Positions 35,401 to 49,188 of a stretch of DNA of 64,000 nucleotides are shown here, in pieces. Both the position numbers and the translations under genes were made by a program. Origin of the DNA: Lantana camara. Lineage: Eukaryota; Streptophyta; Magnoliopsida; Lamiales; Verbenaceae. The DNA is taken from the NCBI GenBank assembly GCA_037501455.1, contig CM074857.1, forward strand, positions 111,633,501 to 111,697,500, written 5' to 3'. The notes below the pieces were generated by a model. The model was not told the origin of the DNA. It saw nothing but the letters and a program-made list of their open reading frames with translations, and did not search any database. The first letter of the stretch is position 1. Each line of letters opens with the position of its first letter.

Positions 35401-37359
35401 TGATAAAGTTCACTAAAATTTTAATTACAACATTATTTAACTATCTCTAATATCAATCTACAGGATGGGGGTAAGTGAAAAGTGAAAGTTCCCTATAATC
35501 GAGTTATTTCTAATTTGAAGCGAAGGGAGGATATTTTACTGTACGCATTTGCAGGGGATGTCACTGTAATTATTGCTAATTTTTTATGTTTTTCGGTTTG
35601 TTTCTCATCTTTCTGTCTTTACTCAGAATAACTATTACTTTTGATGAAGCCACATCTGGCGTGGCTTGCAGTCTTGATTCTCGTGGCTACCATGCATTAT
35701 GCAAAGCTACTGAAGAGGTGGTTGGCCATGTAAAACCTTATTCTATCACTGGTAGCTTGCCACTGATACGCGACCTACAGGTCTTACTCTTTTCTCACTT
35801 ATAAACAATATCTTGCTTGCTTTTGCTAACGTTAAATATCACAATTTTCTTTTTGTACGTTTGTCTTGTGTAGGATGAGGGTTTTGATGTCCAAACCGCT
35901 GGCTACGGTATAGTTCACTTGCTACCTCATGTTTTCAGTATTTTGAGCTGTTATTGGATTTTGTGCTACCCCTACCAATTTAGAAATTAATTTCTTTTTT
36001 CCGTTAATATAAAAAGTGCCTTTAGGTACTATAATAAGATATTAGTGCTTGTTCTGATAGATCCAATAAGTTTTATAGATAATTAACCGTTATATTAGTT
36101 CTAATATATGATTTGGGTAGTTTTGCAACTGTATATATGGTGTGTTGAGTTCTTTGAAAACAAAAGCTTCAAACTATGCCCACTGTCCTGAATATTATAA
36201 AAATTGAGTCATGTCAATGCACTATATCCAAATTTGTGCATCCAAGTTCTAAAGGTTCTAACATAATTCGCCAAAGAATTTTCTATGATTATTCAGCTTT
36301 TTATTCTTTTCCTGCATATTCTCGTCCTTCCTTTCTATTTGTGCAATCTTATGACTTGGTTTTTATAGGATTATCACCAAAAAACATTTTTTTGGGCTAA
36401 TAGGAGCATGGTATCCAGGGTTTTTGAGTTGATGAATCTTTAACACTTGATGCAAATAACATTTTATTTCCAATGCCATCACTTCAACCTTCTCTTCTAT
36501 CCTATCCCTTGTTTCCTTTTATTCTCCTTTTCTGTTTGCATTCGTCCCTCAGTCTCCGTTACCTTTCCTCCCCCTCTTTCTTGTGCTGCACAATCTTTAC
36601 TTCCAAGAAAGATACCAAGAAACTCACGGGTTTGGAATCTGACAGTGACTGTTGGATAGCTGAAGATTGCGGGTACCTGACTGACAGTTGGATATCCTAA
36701 TTTTCAGATTGAATTCAGGTAGCAAAAAATTTTCACGACATATCAGGTTCCCTACCCGGCTCGACGCCCACCCCCTACACATTCCTAAAAAGAAGACTTG
36801 TTACCCAAAAAACTGTTAAGCCTAGCTCCAAAAAGGGTGTGTCTGGGAAGGTCTTATTTGTATATTATCTGAAAGCGTAGTTGCTGCCAATTAAAACCAC
36901 TGGATTTTTTTTGTAAATTTAGAGAAATGCACCCTCCCTCTCTCTCCGTAACCGGTTACCATTCTTTGTTTGTGATCTGTATAAAATATCAGTGTTTGGA
37001 GTTTGTGAGCCACTAAATAGTCCCACATCAGTTTGACAGTGTGTGAAGAACTTATCATTTGGTGCATATATTCTGACAAAATACATAAGATCCAACAGTG
37101 TAAGATCTGCTATGAATTATATGAATGAATCAGACACCTGACCCAAGACATTCTAGAAGATTTTTGGGGACACATATCTATTATGGAAATACAAGAATGA
37201 AGGTTTTTGCTATTTATATGTTTATCTATCTATTTTTTTGGGATAAAACATGCAGGCTTAATGGCTACCTACCATGCCAAGAATGAGTACTGTCTTCTCT
37301 CCGACATGTGCCAAGGCTATGGGGTTTTCGTTAGCATCATATCTCAGTTGGAAAATTGA
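32411..37359 (+). CDS. Acetylornithine deacetylase (M20 metallopeptidase family)
   Basis: Ten GT-AG exons join in phase to 437 codons: 32,411-32,740, 33,351-33,595, 33,705-33,813, 34,209-34,347, 34,438-34,495, 34,760-34,777 (18 bp), 34,948-35,070, 35,627-35,780, 35,874-35,907 and 37,256-37,359. The length fits the plant enzyme (about 440 aa). M20 landmarks are HMDVV (first metal His and Asp), GRGTTDCLGH (bridging Asp), ASEEN (catalytic and metal Glu), FHSG and the late TYHAKNEY His. The family hydrolyses N-acetylornithine to ornithine and acetate using a metal pair, feeding arginine and polyamine synthesis. No clear targeting peptide is seen at the N-terminus (MAATNVKQTLGDLNKESF). Convergent with the next gene. 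Confidence 0.93.
34534..34709. mobile_element. hAT-like MITE in intron 5
   Basis: A 176-bp element with 14-bp terminal inverted repeats CAGGGACAGAGCCA / TGGCTCCGTCCCTG, the common plant hAT form CAGGGGCGGAGCCA. The inside includes GGGCAACTGACCC, also usual in this family. The flanking 8-mers match only partly, so the target duplication is worn or the ends are slightly off. Confidence 0.6.
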
Positions 37360-37729
37360 ATCAGTACAATTTCTCATTATCTTGTAATAACAATTATCTA
37401 TCATCATACGTTCTGCTTTTTTTTTTTTTTTTTTGGGTACAATACATCCTGCTGTTTGATAAATAATTAAATCCTGCTATGCACAGCATATAGATTGTAC
37501 AAGTTTTATATTTGATTGTTGCAGCAAAATGAGGTTTCGTTGATTTATTATAATCAAAACTGAAAACCTTTTCGTTTCTTATGTACAAGGCAAGCAGAAT
37601 GTACCCGCACACTGTATTTCTCACTAATTAAATACATCTATGCATTTCTATAACCTATTTAGCTATTATATATGTTTGATACACTTTATGTTGCTTGAGA
37701 CCAACTTCTTACGGAGCCAGCAGCTGATC

Positions 37730-40700
37730 TCATAATCTTCGAGAAATTTTGCCCTCAATTTTAAGCTTGTGAACTCTTTGACGCAGTCTTCTCTGATGGT
37801 CGTGGATCTTCCAAAGGCCATGACCGAGAATAACACACGAGTATATGCCGTGCGTTATGATTGGCGCGAGAATGTTGTTCGTCTGTGCCATAGTAGAAAG
37901 AAACAAGTTTAGACAGTTATTCGATACATAAATGCATATTTTCCTTGGAAGATATTGGTGAGAAATGGAAAAACCACAGGACAATGCGTATCTGAAAAAG
38001 AAATAGCGATGATATAATCAAAATTTATTGATGCAGGTGTGAATGTAAATTGTTTGAAAGGGTTTTGTAGTATTTTTGAAACATCAAGGGAAGTTTGTGT
38101 AATTAATTAGACCAAAACATAGGGTATATCTGCGTAATTATCACTATAGGAAAAATAAAGAAAACTCGAAATGAAACTGAGAATTGTCTGCGTCAGGGCC
38201 CAAGTCTCACTTTTACGTGACGAAAAATAGTGTCCATTTGACCTATTTCCATATGTCCATAAGTTTTCTACTTTTTCAGTACTTCCACTAAAATATTGGA
38301 AAATCAGAATTACTTGCACTGACATTTCAAAACCCTTGTCCCTAATATAATTTAACTGAAGTATGTAATGAAGGTACTTATAACTTACCTGAATCCATTC
38401 AAATCCAAGATAAAGTGCCAAAGTTGCCTCTAGGAGAGGGGAGTATATCTTTTTCATTTGCCTCCTTTCGTACCACGCTGAAAAATTGTGACAGTTTGTG
38501 AGTAATCGAAGAAGTATTAACATACAAATGGGTACTATTGGAAGACATTTAACATGGTTAAAGTTCGTTTAGTTGAGAACTAATCAGCACATCCTAAACT
38601 AAGTAATGATGCATGCCTGCACCCCTTTAATGTACTAAGAGTAGAGAATAACTTGACATTCAGTATAAGCACAATAAAAAGGAAAAAAAGAGGAGGGTGT
38701 GTGTGGAGGGTGGGGAAATGAGAGAGAAGGATTCCGAGAACAAAAATTTACCTGCAAAGAGTTTCTTAAGATCTTCACGACCAGAGCGCGACTTCAGTAC
38801 TGGTGCAACTACATAGGTAGGATCTGAAAAAGAAGAGTAGAAATTGGTGAATTTGTGATGATACATTAATATTTAAGGGTGATGAGCATCTGCCAAACTT
38901 GTATAAATGTACCTTTGGGAGAGGCAGCCATATAATAAAGTGAACCAGTGAGAGCAGCTGTGATAACAGCAGCAAATGCCTGTGCAAATGGGACAAATGG
39001 AGGCAGCACTCCAGTCTGGATCAAGAAAATAAAATTTTCAGTAATTTTTGGTCATTATTCATGTTATAGCATCAAAGAGAAGTTTTTTTTGCAATTTTAC
39101 CAGTGAAGCCATTCCTCGAGCATCAGTAACTAAATCACTGCTCTTGAGAAATATTTCTGCCAATGCTCCCTGAGAAGAGACAAATGTCAATAAAATCAGA
39201 GGAAAAAAAACAAGAATCTACATAACATATGGGTAGTGTAGGAACCAAATGCAAATTTTAGAATAATTAAGCAGTAACGGTGTCAAGATTTAGGGGGTGG
39301 CGCTCCCTCTCTCTGCTACTGCATCCATGGCTATGTATAGAAAAGACAGTTTGGTTACCTGAATAGCAGCACGGTAAAAGAGCTCCTCACCAACAGAGCT
39401 TGCTGCAACAATGAGCATAAACTGCAGGAATGAAGATACATACATAAATAAAAGAAATAGACTTCATTGTGCATTTTAAACTGGAAAGAAGTAAGGCATT
39501 AATGAAAAGCTCTTCGGACAAATGTTTTACCTGCCACGGCGACATTCCATAAAAGAAGCTTCTTAGCTCCTCATCTTCGACATCCCTTATTGCACGTGCA
39601 TAAGGAGATAGCTTCACAACTTCATCCTATATCACAAGAGTTTTACTTTCAAAAGATTAGATTAAAAGATAAAAAATGCTTTAAATGAACAAGAAAAGGG
39701 AAAGTGTTGAGAAAATGAATCGTGTTTTTTTTTTTTCCCTTTCTTTGTTCCTCTTACATCTAGTATAAAGAGAAGGGCCATAATAGGAGGAGCTGCATAT
39801 CCCAATCCTTCAACAATGGCGTCTAATGTTAGATCAAATCCTCCATTGCAATCGATACCAGAAATCGAGCATATAAACCTTCCAGCCAAAGCCATTGCGC
39901 CATAAATTCCTGAAGTTTAAATCAAAAGTGAGATGTTGCAAAAAGAATTGTTACGAAATATATTCTTAATATTAAAACCTGTCCATGTAAATGTAGGACA
40001 GATTAGTACAAGAACAAACTAGTAAAGAATTAAATTGATTACGCTCAACAATAAAAACCCATCTCAAAATTGGGTTATTGTGAACGGGGTATAAGCCCCA
40101 TTTTTCATACGGTTTCACAAAGATGAGAAGTAAATCATAAAGCAAATGGAAATTCTCGGAAGTGTGACCAAAATACAATAGTTAATTGACAGAACATAAT
40201 ATACATATTACATTTGACATAAATCCTCTTTTAAAGGTTGAAAATCTTTGTCTTATCAATTCTTGAAACACTTGGGATATTAAAAGCTCACTTTCAAGGA
40301 TTGAAAGACGGACCATAGATATTAAAATCTAGTTTAATTCAGTTTTGATTAGTTTAGTTTTTTTTCTCTTACCATACACTTTCTCTCCGTCACTCACACA
40401 CACACAACCAAGGAGGGAGGACGGAAACGTCTCTAACCGCGTCCACCCCCCTCAACTTCTGCACACTACAGAAAATTTATTGAGTTCTTTTATCCTTTAT
40501 TATCTTTTTTTTTAAAGCTTTTATCCTTTATTTTCACGTATACTGAAGTTGAGCTAAAATGCTATATGCAACATATTTAGTTAGTGGCATAATTAAGATC
40601 ACATTAAATTTCTAAAATACCTAGACCGACTAACAAACTAGCCATCACAAAAACAATTATCTCCAATCCAAACTCCCTAAATTTAGCTGCATTAGCATGC

Positions 40701-41554
40701 CCATTCAAACAAAGAATAGAGTTTGAGCATCTTTTTTCAGCTGGGAATCATGAATATTCCGCTACTAAAGCATAGCGAAAAAATGAGCTTTGATTCTCAT
40801 TTGGAAAGTAGGTGTAAGAGATCCTATTAGTTTCTCCTTGAAAGCCCTTTCTCTGAAAAATTGCTTTGCCTTTTCTGGCACAAATGAGAAATAACTAAGA
40901 TTTATTCACTTCCAGTGAGATTCTTTACTTCGAGAACCCCGCCTCCTCATGCCAATCAATTCTACCTCATTTATTTTCTCCATTCAATTTCCCACATTCT
41001 TTTACAACCCAAGACCCTAAAACTAAAACCCAAGTAAAAAATCTTGTTTATGGCCTAAGATACGAGGTTTAACTTTCAAACAACATTTGGGATATCCAAG
41101 AAAGATCCTGAGTCTAGAGCTAACTCTTTCAGCAACCCCTAAAGATAATTACGGAAAGTAGACAGATTAATTCAAAGTAGGTCCAAAAATAAATACACAC
41201 AAAAGAAAGCAATCAATCAAGAAAGAGGAGCGGTAAGTAAGACCAACCAATTCCATAACCGAGTCTAACAATAGCACCAATTTTGTCCCAGACAGGAAAA
41301 TCAGCAGAGTCATTAAAGCTTTGATTGAATGTGGTCACCTCCATAGCTGAAGCCCTGTACTCTCTCTCTCCGCCCTCCACCGCTTCACCACCATTCCCCT
41401 CCGCCCTCACCACCCAACACTCTCTCGTCTTTCTCTTCTTCATCACATTCACATCCATGGACGTAACAAAATGACTGCTTAAACCTCCGGGGCGACTCCA
41501 AAACGACGCCGTCGTGGTTGGCTTCGGAAACAAAGAGAGCAACGAAAGCTCCAT
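37730..41554 (-). CDS. Predicted plastid CPBP (CAAX-type) intramembrane protease family protein
   Basis: Nine GT-AG exons on the minus strand join in phase to 367 codons: 41,554-41,248, 39,909-39,758, 39,626-39,531, 39,421-39,359, 39,169-39,101, 39,015-38,913, 38,823-38,752, 38,477-38,389 and 37,882-37,730. The N-terminus (MELSLLSLFPKPTTTASF, few acids, Ser/Thr/Arg-rich to about residue 50) looks like a chloroplast transit peptide. Hydrophobic segments lie in exons 2, 4, 6 and 9. The CPBP motif EExxxR is EELFYR at residues 197-202, and NILAPIITHG (His 328) fits the last conserved motif. The middle FxxxH motif is not evident. Arabidopsis SCO4 belongs to this family and I think it is the closest match, from memory. 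Substrate unknown. Confidence 0.82.
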
Positions 41555-42529
41555 CTTGTTCGAACCCTTTTGACTATGAAAATCAGTGGGGAAATAGCCG
41601 TGATAACTCAGTGCCGTGAAGGTTGAGGCTGAGCTTGAGCATGGCTGTGGTTGTGAAAAGATTTTTGGGGTGGAGAGATGAGGTCCGTTGGTTTTATCTT
41701 ATAGACTATAGTTACACCCATTGTTTTTGTATCTTTGTGTGGCGCCACATCGAAGTCAACATGCATTTAATTATCATAAGGTGACGAGTTGTGGTGGTGA
41801 GGGGGAATATCTGGGCGACCAATCAGGTTGTGCTCCACCTAGATAATGCTTGTCAGATTAGACACGTCAATATAGGAAGTTAGTATTGGAGCTTGTCGTA
41901 ATGCTTTACTAACTTCTTTTACACTGTTACAACTCCGATGCATTTCGCAATGAATGAAGATGAACTTCAAATTATAATTCCGACATTGTGTATTCAACTA
42001 AATTTAGTGAAATCGATGTGAGCTATTTTTTATATAAGTTAAGGTGCTATGAAGATCAATTTATTGTAATACATAGAGGGCTGTACAAAAACATAATATC
42101 AAGTTGAAAACCGCTCGGACCGAATTGAAGGGGCAAATTTGAACCGGGCCGAATAATAATAATAAGTCAGAAAAATTTTCAGTTCGTTTGGGTGAATGGT
42201 AAAAAAATCCAATATATTTTAGTTGTTAGGACACTACATTCCCCGTTAGATCAACCCTCGTACAAAATGAGATATCCACACGCTAGCAAAATCCAGGACA
42301 AATGTGAGACAATTAAAAAACTCTTAACCTAGTTAGACAGTATTTAGATGCAATGTTGTTAGAGTAAACACTCAATGTGTGAAAGAAATAAACATAATTG
42401 TCGTGCTGTGGTCACAGACCGACCAAATTTAAACCATCCAATCACACCTACATCATAATTGAAGCTACGAGTATAACATAGGCCGCGGGAAGGCAAATTT
42501 TAAACAACATGCATTCAACTAAAGCCAAC
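41555..42529. other. Intergenic region upstream of the CPBP gene
   Basis: Holds the presumed promoter of the minus-strand gene; a TATA-like TATAAGATAAAA reads on the minus strand near 41,692-41,703. The rest is AT-rich unique sequence with no recognised gene or element. Confidence 0.4.
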
Positions 42530-44190
42530 ATATATATATATATATATTATATGTATTATATGTTATTATATATTATTATATATTTATTATATATTTTAAA
42601 TATTATTTGATTTAATTCAATTCTTGAAATTAATTGATTTCCATTTCGCGTATTTAAATTACCGACTATTGATTGAACGTTTTATTTATTTTATTCCTAA
42701 ATGTGAATATGAATATTATGTATTATGGTTCTTAAATGAATTCTTGGATTAATTGATATGTATTATGAATGTTATGAATTTATGAATTTATGAAATTGAA
42801 TGAAATATATGAACGAATGATTTGATTATATGTTTTAAATTTCTTAATAGTGCACATGAACATTTTATTGATATAACATGATCATTTATGCATTCATGTC
42901 ATATTTACTTCATTGCCGAGCGTCATATGTGGTCATTGAGTCTCATACCTTTTCTTTTGTACAGATTCGGGGTTTGGTCGGAGACGAGGGCGAGCATTGA
43001 GACGCTTGTGCCTTTCTTTTGCTTTGGTAAAGGTGGATTTTTCTTCTACTAGTTAAAGTGACCGATATATCCCTCATGTGAAAGGTTTTAAGCCAAAATA
43101 GTATATTTATATATATCGAGTCATTTTGGGTGAATGATTTCAAACGTATGACCCTTGTATTTATGAAACCCTACCTTATGTTTTGGCGAGACATGTTTAT
43201 GATTGCACAGGCCCCGGGACTTAGTATATGTGGCTAACCGAGGAAGCAAGGGCTGACGGGGATCCCATATACTAGTTCCAACCAACTACGGCGAAACGGA
43301 CTTCGTCAAGGAGTTTTTGACGAGGAAACGCTAACCGGGCTTTGAGGACTCATGAACCTCATAGCCACATTGATATGATTAGGTGGTCGAGCCTTGCAAA
43401 CTCGTCCACCACCCGGAGGAAGAAGGTGTATATGAATGATTATGATCATGTTATATATGAGCACAAAAGATTTATGTATGATAATGAATGATTGAATAAT
43501 TGATTATGATTACACGAGGAGTAGGTTGGAGATTGTGCACGCCCACTCGCCGGGCCTTAAACCCTTATGAACAATTATGAATGAATATGAACGTCGTAAT
43601 CCCGTTGATGTTTTCTTTTGTTTTAACCACTTGGGAAATTCTTATCAAACTTCACACGGGATTAGGGCTTGCATGTATGTGTTTAATTTATGCGATATTA
43701 TATATTATGCCCCATTTTATACCCACCAGTCTCTTTTAGACTGAACCCGGTTGTTTTCAGTTGTTTTGTGCAGGTATAGGAGTGCTAGGCGGGAATACAA
43801 GTCGTCTAGGTCTTGCATTTATGTTTAGCACTTCTTTTCAGTCTCATTTGTTCATACTCTCATTACTACTTTTGTATATGATCATAGTATAGCTTGGAGC
43901 GTCATGTTTTGTAGGCCGTGAGTGCAGTTGAATATTTGAATGCTCTTGTATATCTATTTTTGGAGCTTGGTGGCTCACTGTATATGCTATGTCGTTATTG
44001 CTTCCGCGTTTTACTTTAACTCTGATTTTATATTATCTTGAGTTGATTGGTTTAAGGGTTAGTCCCGCATAGCATAGCGTGTGTGTTGTGTCCCCGTTCG
44101 CCGTGGATTTGGCACGTGTATGGACTTCCATTTCATATACGGGTCGGGTCTCAGTGCGGGGGATGTGGTACCTTACGCTCGGGTGCTACA
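42530..44190 (+). repeat. TA-rich microsatellite and gypsy LTR fragment
   Basis: A (TA)n and TATTA-rich stretch at about 42,530-42,600 leads into a plus-strand gypsy LTR 3' portion ending GGGTGCTACA at 44,190. It shares LTR text with other copies (TTGCCGAGCGTC, the CACTCGCCGGGCC block, GTGCGGGGGATGTGG). The LTR start is absent. The microsatellite may lie at the truncation point. Confidence 0.75.
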
Positions 44191-45850
44191 TCCTAAGTTA
44201 GGCGGTCTAAACCCTCAATCAAAGCGCGCAAAACGTCAACATACAAGAGCGGAAGCATTAATGAAACAAACATAGGCATAGTGTGAAGTTATACAAAACT
44301 AGAACAGATTAAATACAAACTTGCCTCCACGGCCAAACCTTACAAATACATAATCCAAATTACAAAGGATCAAAATATACAATGCAGAACATGCTCTTAG
44401 ACAGAATGCAGACTCGATCAAAACTACCAAGGACTCAAAAGACAGCAAACCGCCTAGCTCGACCGGAACCTGCAAACTAAAACATAAAGAGGGAGAGGTC
44501 AGTCACACTGACTGAGTGAAGGGCTACACACGCACGCGTATATACGTATACGGAGCATAACACATATCACAGAGGGGAGTTCATGAACAGGGGCATGGTT
44601 TTTGCATTCTAAAACATTTTCATAAGTGATACGATATATAAGGAGTAAAAGAGTTAGGCCTAAGGCCAAAACAACCAAATTTTACGTAATTAAGAAACCA
44701 CTTCCGTTTCACGAACTATTACATAACCAACTAACATAACGAAAATGCACACACAACTCAAACTTCAAAGCAAACGGGGAAATGTGCACAGGGATATTAT
44801 CCATTTCGGATCTCCCTTACCCACATCTCGATGATCATGCACAGGAGTAATACTCGTCGTCCCGAGTCTCCCTTACCCATAATCACCGAGCCCCAGGCAT
44901 ATACAAAGTCGGACTCTTACCAGAATCCGAGGCAAAACAAGGTCCAACACCAAGTGCATATTATACCGGAGGCATATCATACAGAGGCATATCATAGCAT
45001 AATCATATCATATCCGAAGTTATAGCATAGGCATAAGCATAACATATTCATAATCATAATCATATTCGAACATAACCATAATCATATCCTAAAGACTGGT
45101 GAGGGGGTTAACCCACACACACGTACATATACATAGAAACAGAGCATATTCAAAGTCATAATATTCATGAACCGAGGCGTGGTTTTTGCAATCTAAAACA
45201 TTTTGGATCCCGTGGTACTACATATAGAAGAAAAGTTAGGCCGGAGGCCAAAATCCACTAATTTTAATTTTAATAATTAGAAATCCACTCCCGTTTCACG
45301 AATCAAATTCATAATCAAACTCAAACTAACTCGGCGAGTACGAGTTTTCAGACCAACCTCCTTCATAATAGATTCAAACTCAAACTCAAATTCAAACGAA
45401 TTCAAAATCAAACGTACCTTCCTCTACATCGGGTGATAGAAGGGTCGTGCTCACCCTAACTATCCAAACTTTATGTGTGGAACGTGAGGTTCATGATGCT
45501 CACGCCCGAAGATTCCATCCCCCCACTAATCTCCTAGTGGTTCAGGGTTGATCCTTTCAAAATGGAGACTACGCTCAGGCCCATCCCGACGGCCCACTGC
45601 CATCCCGGGCTTCCTGACTCGTAGACTCCGGGGCCCAAATTCAAACTCAAACTCAGGGATTCATATTCAAAGTCTTATCTTTCAAAGTCAAACCTCGCTA
45701 CATATTCAAATTCATATCACACATACCAACCCCTTTTTCAAAACAAATGAACAAAAACATATCTACGTATATATATGTAAAAGCGTTTTCAAAGGGGTTT
45801 CATAACAAATGGGCCAATTCCCACAAGATACATACCAAACACGTATCTAA

Positions 45851-45886
<36 letters not shown>

Positions 45887-46974
45887 GTAAGTCACATGCG
45901 GGCTTAAAACACATTTAGGGTTGTAGGTCATATTAACTAAAAGAAAGAAACCTCACCTCGACGAACAAACCACGGAGCGGCTCCACACCAACGAGCTACT
46001 CCACTCGAACAATCTAAACACAAGAAATAATACTAAGACTCAAAATGAACCAAAGAAACGCTCGGCAAATGCAAAGGCAAAGAATCAAGAAATTGAAGCT
46101 AACCCTTACTATTCATGCATCTCTTCAAGCTTACATAAATTCTAATGCGAATCATGAATTTCATGGATGAAAAGAAGTATAAAAGAGTGATAAAAAACAC
46201 ACTTACCTTTGAGATATGATGAAGTACGGAAGAGTTTTGAGTTCAAAAATCACAAAGATGGCCAAGGTCTCTTCTTCTTCTTCCTTTCTTCTTCTTGGAG
46301 CTGAATTTTCTTCTTTCTTTGGGTGAAGGGTTTGAATGGCTAGGTTAAGGGAGAGAATAGGGATTAACTCAAGGTATAATAGTCAAGGTTTGAGGTTAAT
46401 TGGGGTTAAGATGGGGCCCACAAGCTCAAGACTAGTCAAAAGGTGTCTCTTTGGCGCGAGGTGCTCGTTTCGGTAGAATTTCGGAGGTCCAAATAAAGTT
46501 AGAAAAATATGAGGTTAGGTTCCAAAGCTTCCAAATCTCGTTAAGAGTCCAATGCATCTTCTGGAATTTGAATCCGAATTCCCGACCTCAAGTTACGCTG
46601 CCCAGAACCTGAGGTGCGCTAAATACCCTTTAGCCTCCTTTAGGCCCCGTAAAATAAAAACAAGCCACAACTAAACCAAATAAATTCAAAATCACATAAC
46701 GAGCATATACTCAAATTCATAACTCATGTAATTCACATATAACACAAATTCACAAGAAACGAAATTATATTCGGATACAAATAGAGCAGATTACAAGGCA
46801 AAAAGGCGTAAATGTTTAAAACATAAATTCATACTTAGCCAAATAATTTCAAATAGATTAAAATAATCATATAAACATTAAAGTATCACATAATTGAATA
46901 GATAAATAATTAAATTGCGCACGTATCACACCCGTAAAGGCGTACCTGGAAGTCCGGACGATCGGGATGTTACA
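44191..46974 (-). repeat. Gypsy LTR, minus orientation, 3' end truncated
   Basis: Its start TGTAACATCCCGATCG lies at 46,974. Leftward it runs to about 44,192, where the terminal 100 bp or so are missing and it abuts the plus-strand LTR head to head. An uninterrupted (TA)n of about 36 bp lies at 45,851-45,886. No six-palindrome ladder is seen here. Confidence 0.8.
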
Positions 46975-49009
46975 CACCGTCATCCCAAGCTTCCTCGAAT
47001 AGCCACGTATACATAGTTCCAGGGCCCTCATTCAGTGCATTCATTCAATCTCGTCAAAACATTTGGTAGGGATTCATAAAAGAAAAGGGGTTTTACGTTA
47101 AAACATTGACTCTTTAAAAAGACTCGATATATACATATAATAAGTTGGCTTAAACTTTACACATTGGGTATGTCGGGTCAATTTTATCTAATAGAAGAGA
47201 AACCCACCTTTAAAGTAAAAGAACAGCACAAGAACCTCACTGACCGACCTCGTCTCCGCCCTGAACAAAATATGTGCAAAAGAAGTGGTGTGAGACTCAA
47301 AATGACTACAAACGATGCACGGTGATGCAATAAACATGATATGAGATGCATAAGAGATAAAACATGTTATGAAGATGTTCATGTGCATAATTAATGCCAA
47401 TTAGACACGTAAACAACTAATTCATTCAATACACGAAGAAGTCGTGTTTATTCATGTCCATCTATTCATTTAATTCCAATATTTCTATCAAAACACATAA
47501 TAATACATGTTAACAAAGCATAGAAATCAAATAAAGGGTGAGAGAAGTCATACAAAGCAAGAAACAAAGCAAACAAATCACGTAAGCAAAGCAAAGCCGC
47601 GAACTGCCGTTCTCTCCCCAAGCATAAAAGTCTGAACGACCGTTCAGATAGTCAGAGATGGCTACGGACCTGCGAACGGACGTTCCCACCTACAAGGCAG
47701 ACTCCGAACGGCTATTCGGAGCTGGGGCTACCTTCTGTACATGTGCACGGCCGTTCGGGTTAAAACAAGGCGCGGGCGAACGACAGTTCAGACCCTGCAT
47801 CAGTAGCTTTGGAGCTGAAAATGAACCTGTTCTCCCCAGTATTTCTCCCCAATCTTTTGCCACAATATACACAACACATTAAGGTATAAATAGTCTATAA
47901 AAAGGCGTGAAACCAAGGCACAAATCTTGTCCAAAAACACCCAAAACCGCAACACCAAGATCAAAGCTCAAACTCATCAAATTTTGTGTTTCAAAGCTCA
48001 AGTGCATTAATGGTGAAATCAATATCACTGAAATACCAACAAATATGAGATCATAGAATCATAAATGAAGCTCATGTGGTCCAAATTCAAGCATTAAATC
48101 AACAAGTAACACATTGGAAGGCATATGATTCTTCAAATGAACTCAAACCCTTACTATTCATACCCTAACTCATAACTCTATCAATTTAAGCTCAAAATTA
48201 GCAAATCATGGATGAAAAGAACAACAAGAAGATGTAGAACATAAATCTAGGCTTACCTTTTGAATTGGATGAAGATTGGTGAAGGTATGAGCTCAAAACC
48301 TTCAATTGGTGAATAGTGATGGGAATGGCTTTTGTTCTTGCTTCAAACCCTTTTTCCTAGCTCCCTTATGTTGGGTTTTGAAAATGGGGATTAAAATCTG
48401 ATAGGGGATCAAGTTGGGAGGATATGGGTTCAAGTCTTGGGTTATTTGGAGCTAAAATGGGTAGGATATAGCCAAAACGGGGTACGATAGTGCTAACCGT
48501 TGCAAGCTGTTCGGTTCGGTCAAGTTTCAGAGGTTCAAACGGGTTTAGAAAAATACAAATCTTGTTCCACTGGATCCGAATAGTCTATATGAGTCCAACG
48601 GTGGTGACATAATTTGAATCTGAATTCTCGAGCTCAAGTTATGCCGCCCGGAACCCAAGGTACGCTAAATGCTCTTTAGCCCCGTTAAAACAATTAAGTC
48701 CAAAACCTCAACAAACGAACTTGAAAACATGCAACGAGCATAAAAACATGTTTATAACACAATTGTCTCATGCATAACAAGTTTTCAAAAAAATCAAAAA
48801 TCAATTCGGATACACACGGTACGCATTCATAATCATATGGGTATAACGTTCAATATTCAATATAAAATTCCTTAACAAATATTTCATAAAATTCAAGAAT
48901 ATCGAATAACATAATAATAAACATATAATTGCATAATTTAAATAATTTAAATATGTAAATAATACACACATAACAGCGTACCTATGCGGCTGAAAAGTCG
49001 GGGCGTCAC
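46975..49009 (-). repeat. Gypsy LTR, minus orientation, 3' part missing
   Basis: LTR start TGTGACGCCCCGAC at 49,009. Leftward text (CACGTATACATAGTTCCAGGG) matches the LTR of the first element near 5,150-5,200. Cut at 46,974/46,975 by the neighbouring LTR. It contains a six-palindrome ladder at 47,601-47,789. Confidence 0.8.
47601..47789 (-). repeat. Six-palindrome ladder, word GAAC-N4-GTTC
   Basis: Cores include GAACGACCGTTC, GAACGGACGTTC and GAACGGCTATTC. Centres are 47,606.5, 47,639.5, 47,679.5, 47,711.5, 47,750.5 and 47,783.5 (spacings 33, 40, 32, 39, 33). Some palindromes extend with their own matching flanks (TCTGAAC...GTTCAGA, CTCCGAAC...ATTCGGAG). About 1.22 kb from the LTR start. Confidence 0.87.
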
Positions 49010-49188
49010 AATTGCAATGCAGCACGAAATGTAAAGCCAACAAGTAGTTAGAAATCAAACACAAAGTTTGGAAAAATCACATTGCAATGCGCACATAACC
49101 ACATTGTCCTATGTCGTTTGGCTTAGACAGACACAACTCGACACCAAACTCTGGTTTTGAAACCTAGAGCTTTGATATCACTTTAAGA
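49010..49188 (-). other. Internal fragment with tRNA-iMet primer site
   Basis: A short internal leader of a minus-strand gypsy element. The primer site, worn to TGATATCAAAGCTC on the minus strand, lies at 49,167-49,180 beside the LTR end at 49,189. Left of 49,010 the element is replaced by another LTR, so gag and pol are gone. Confidence 0.65.

Noticed and set aside
36447..36700. ORFs in the last intron of acetylornithine deacetylase
   Set aside because: Low-complexity Ser/Leu-rich frames in intron sequence with no domain.
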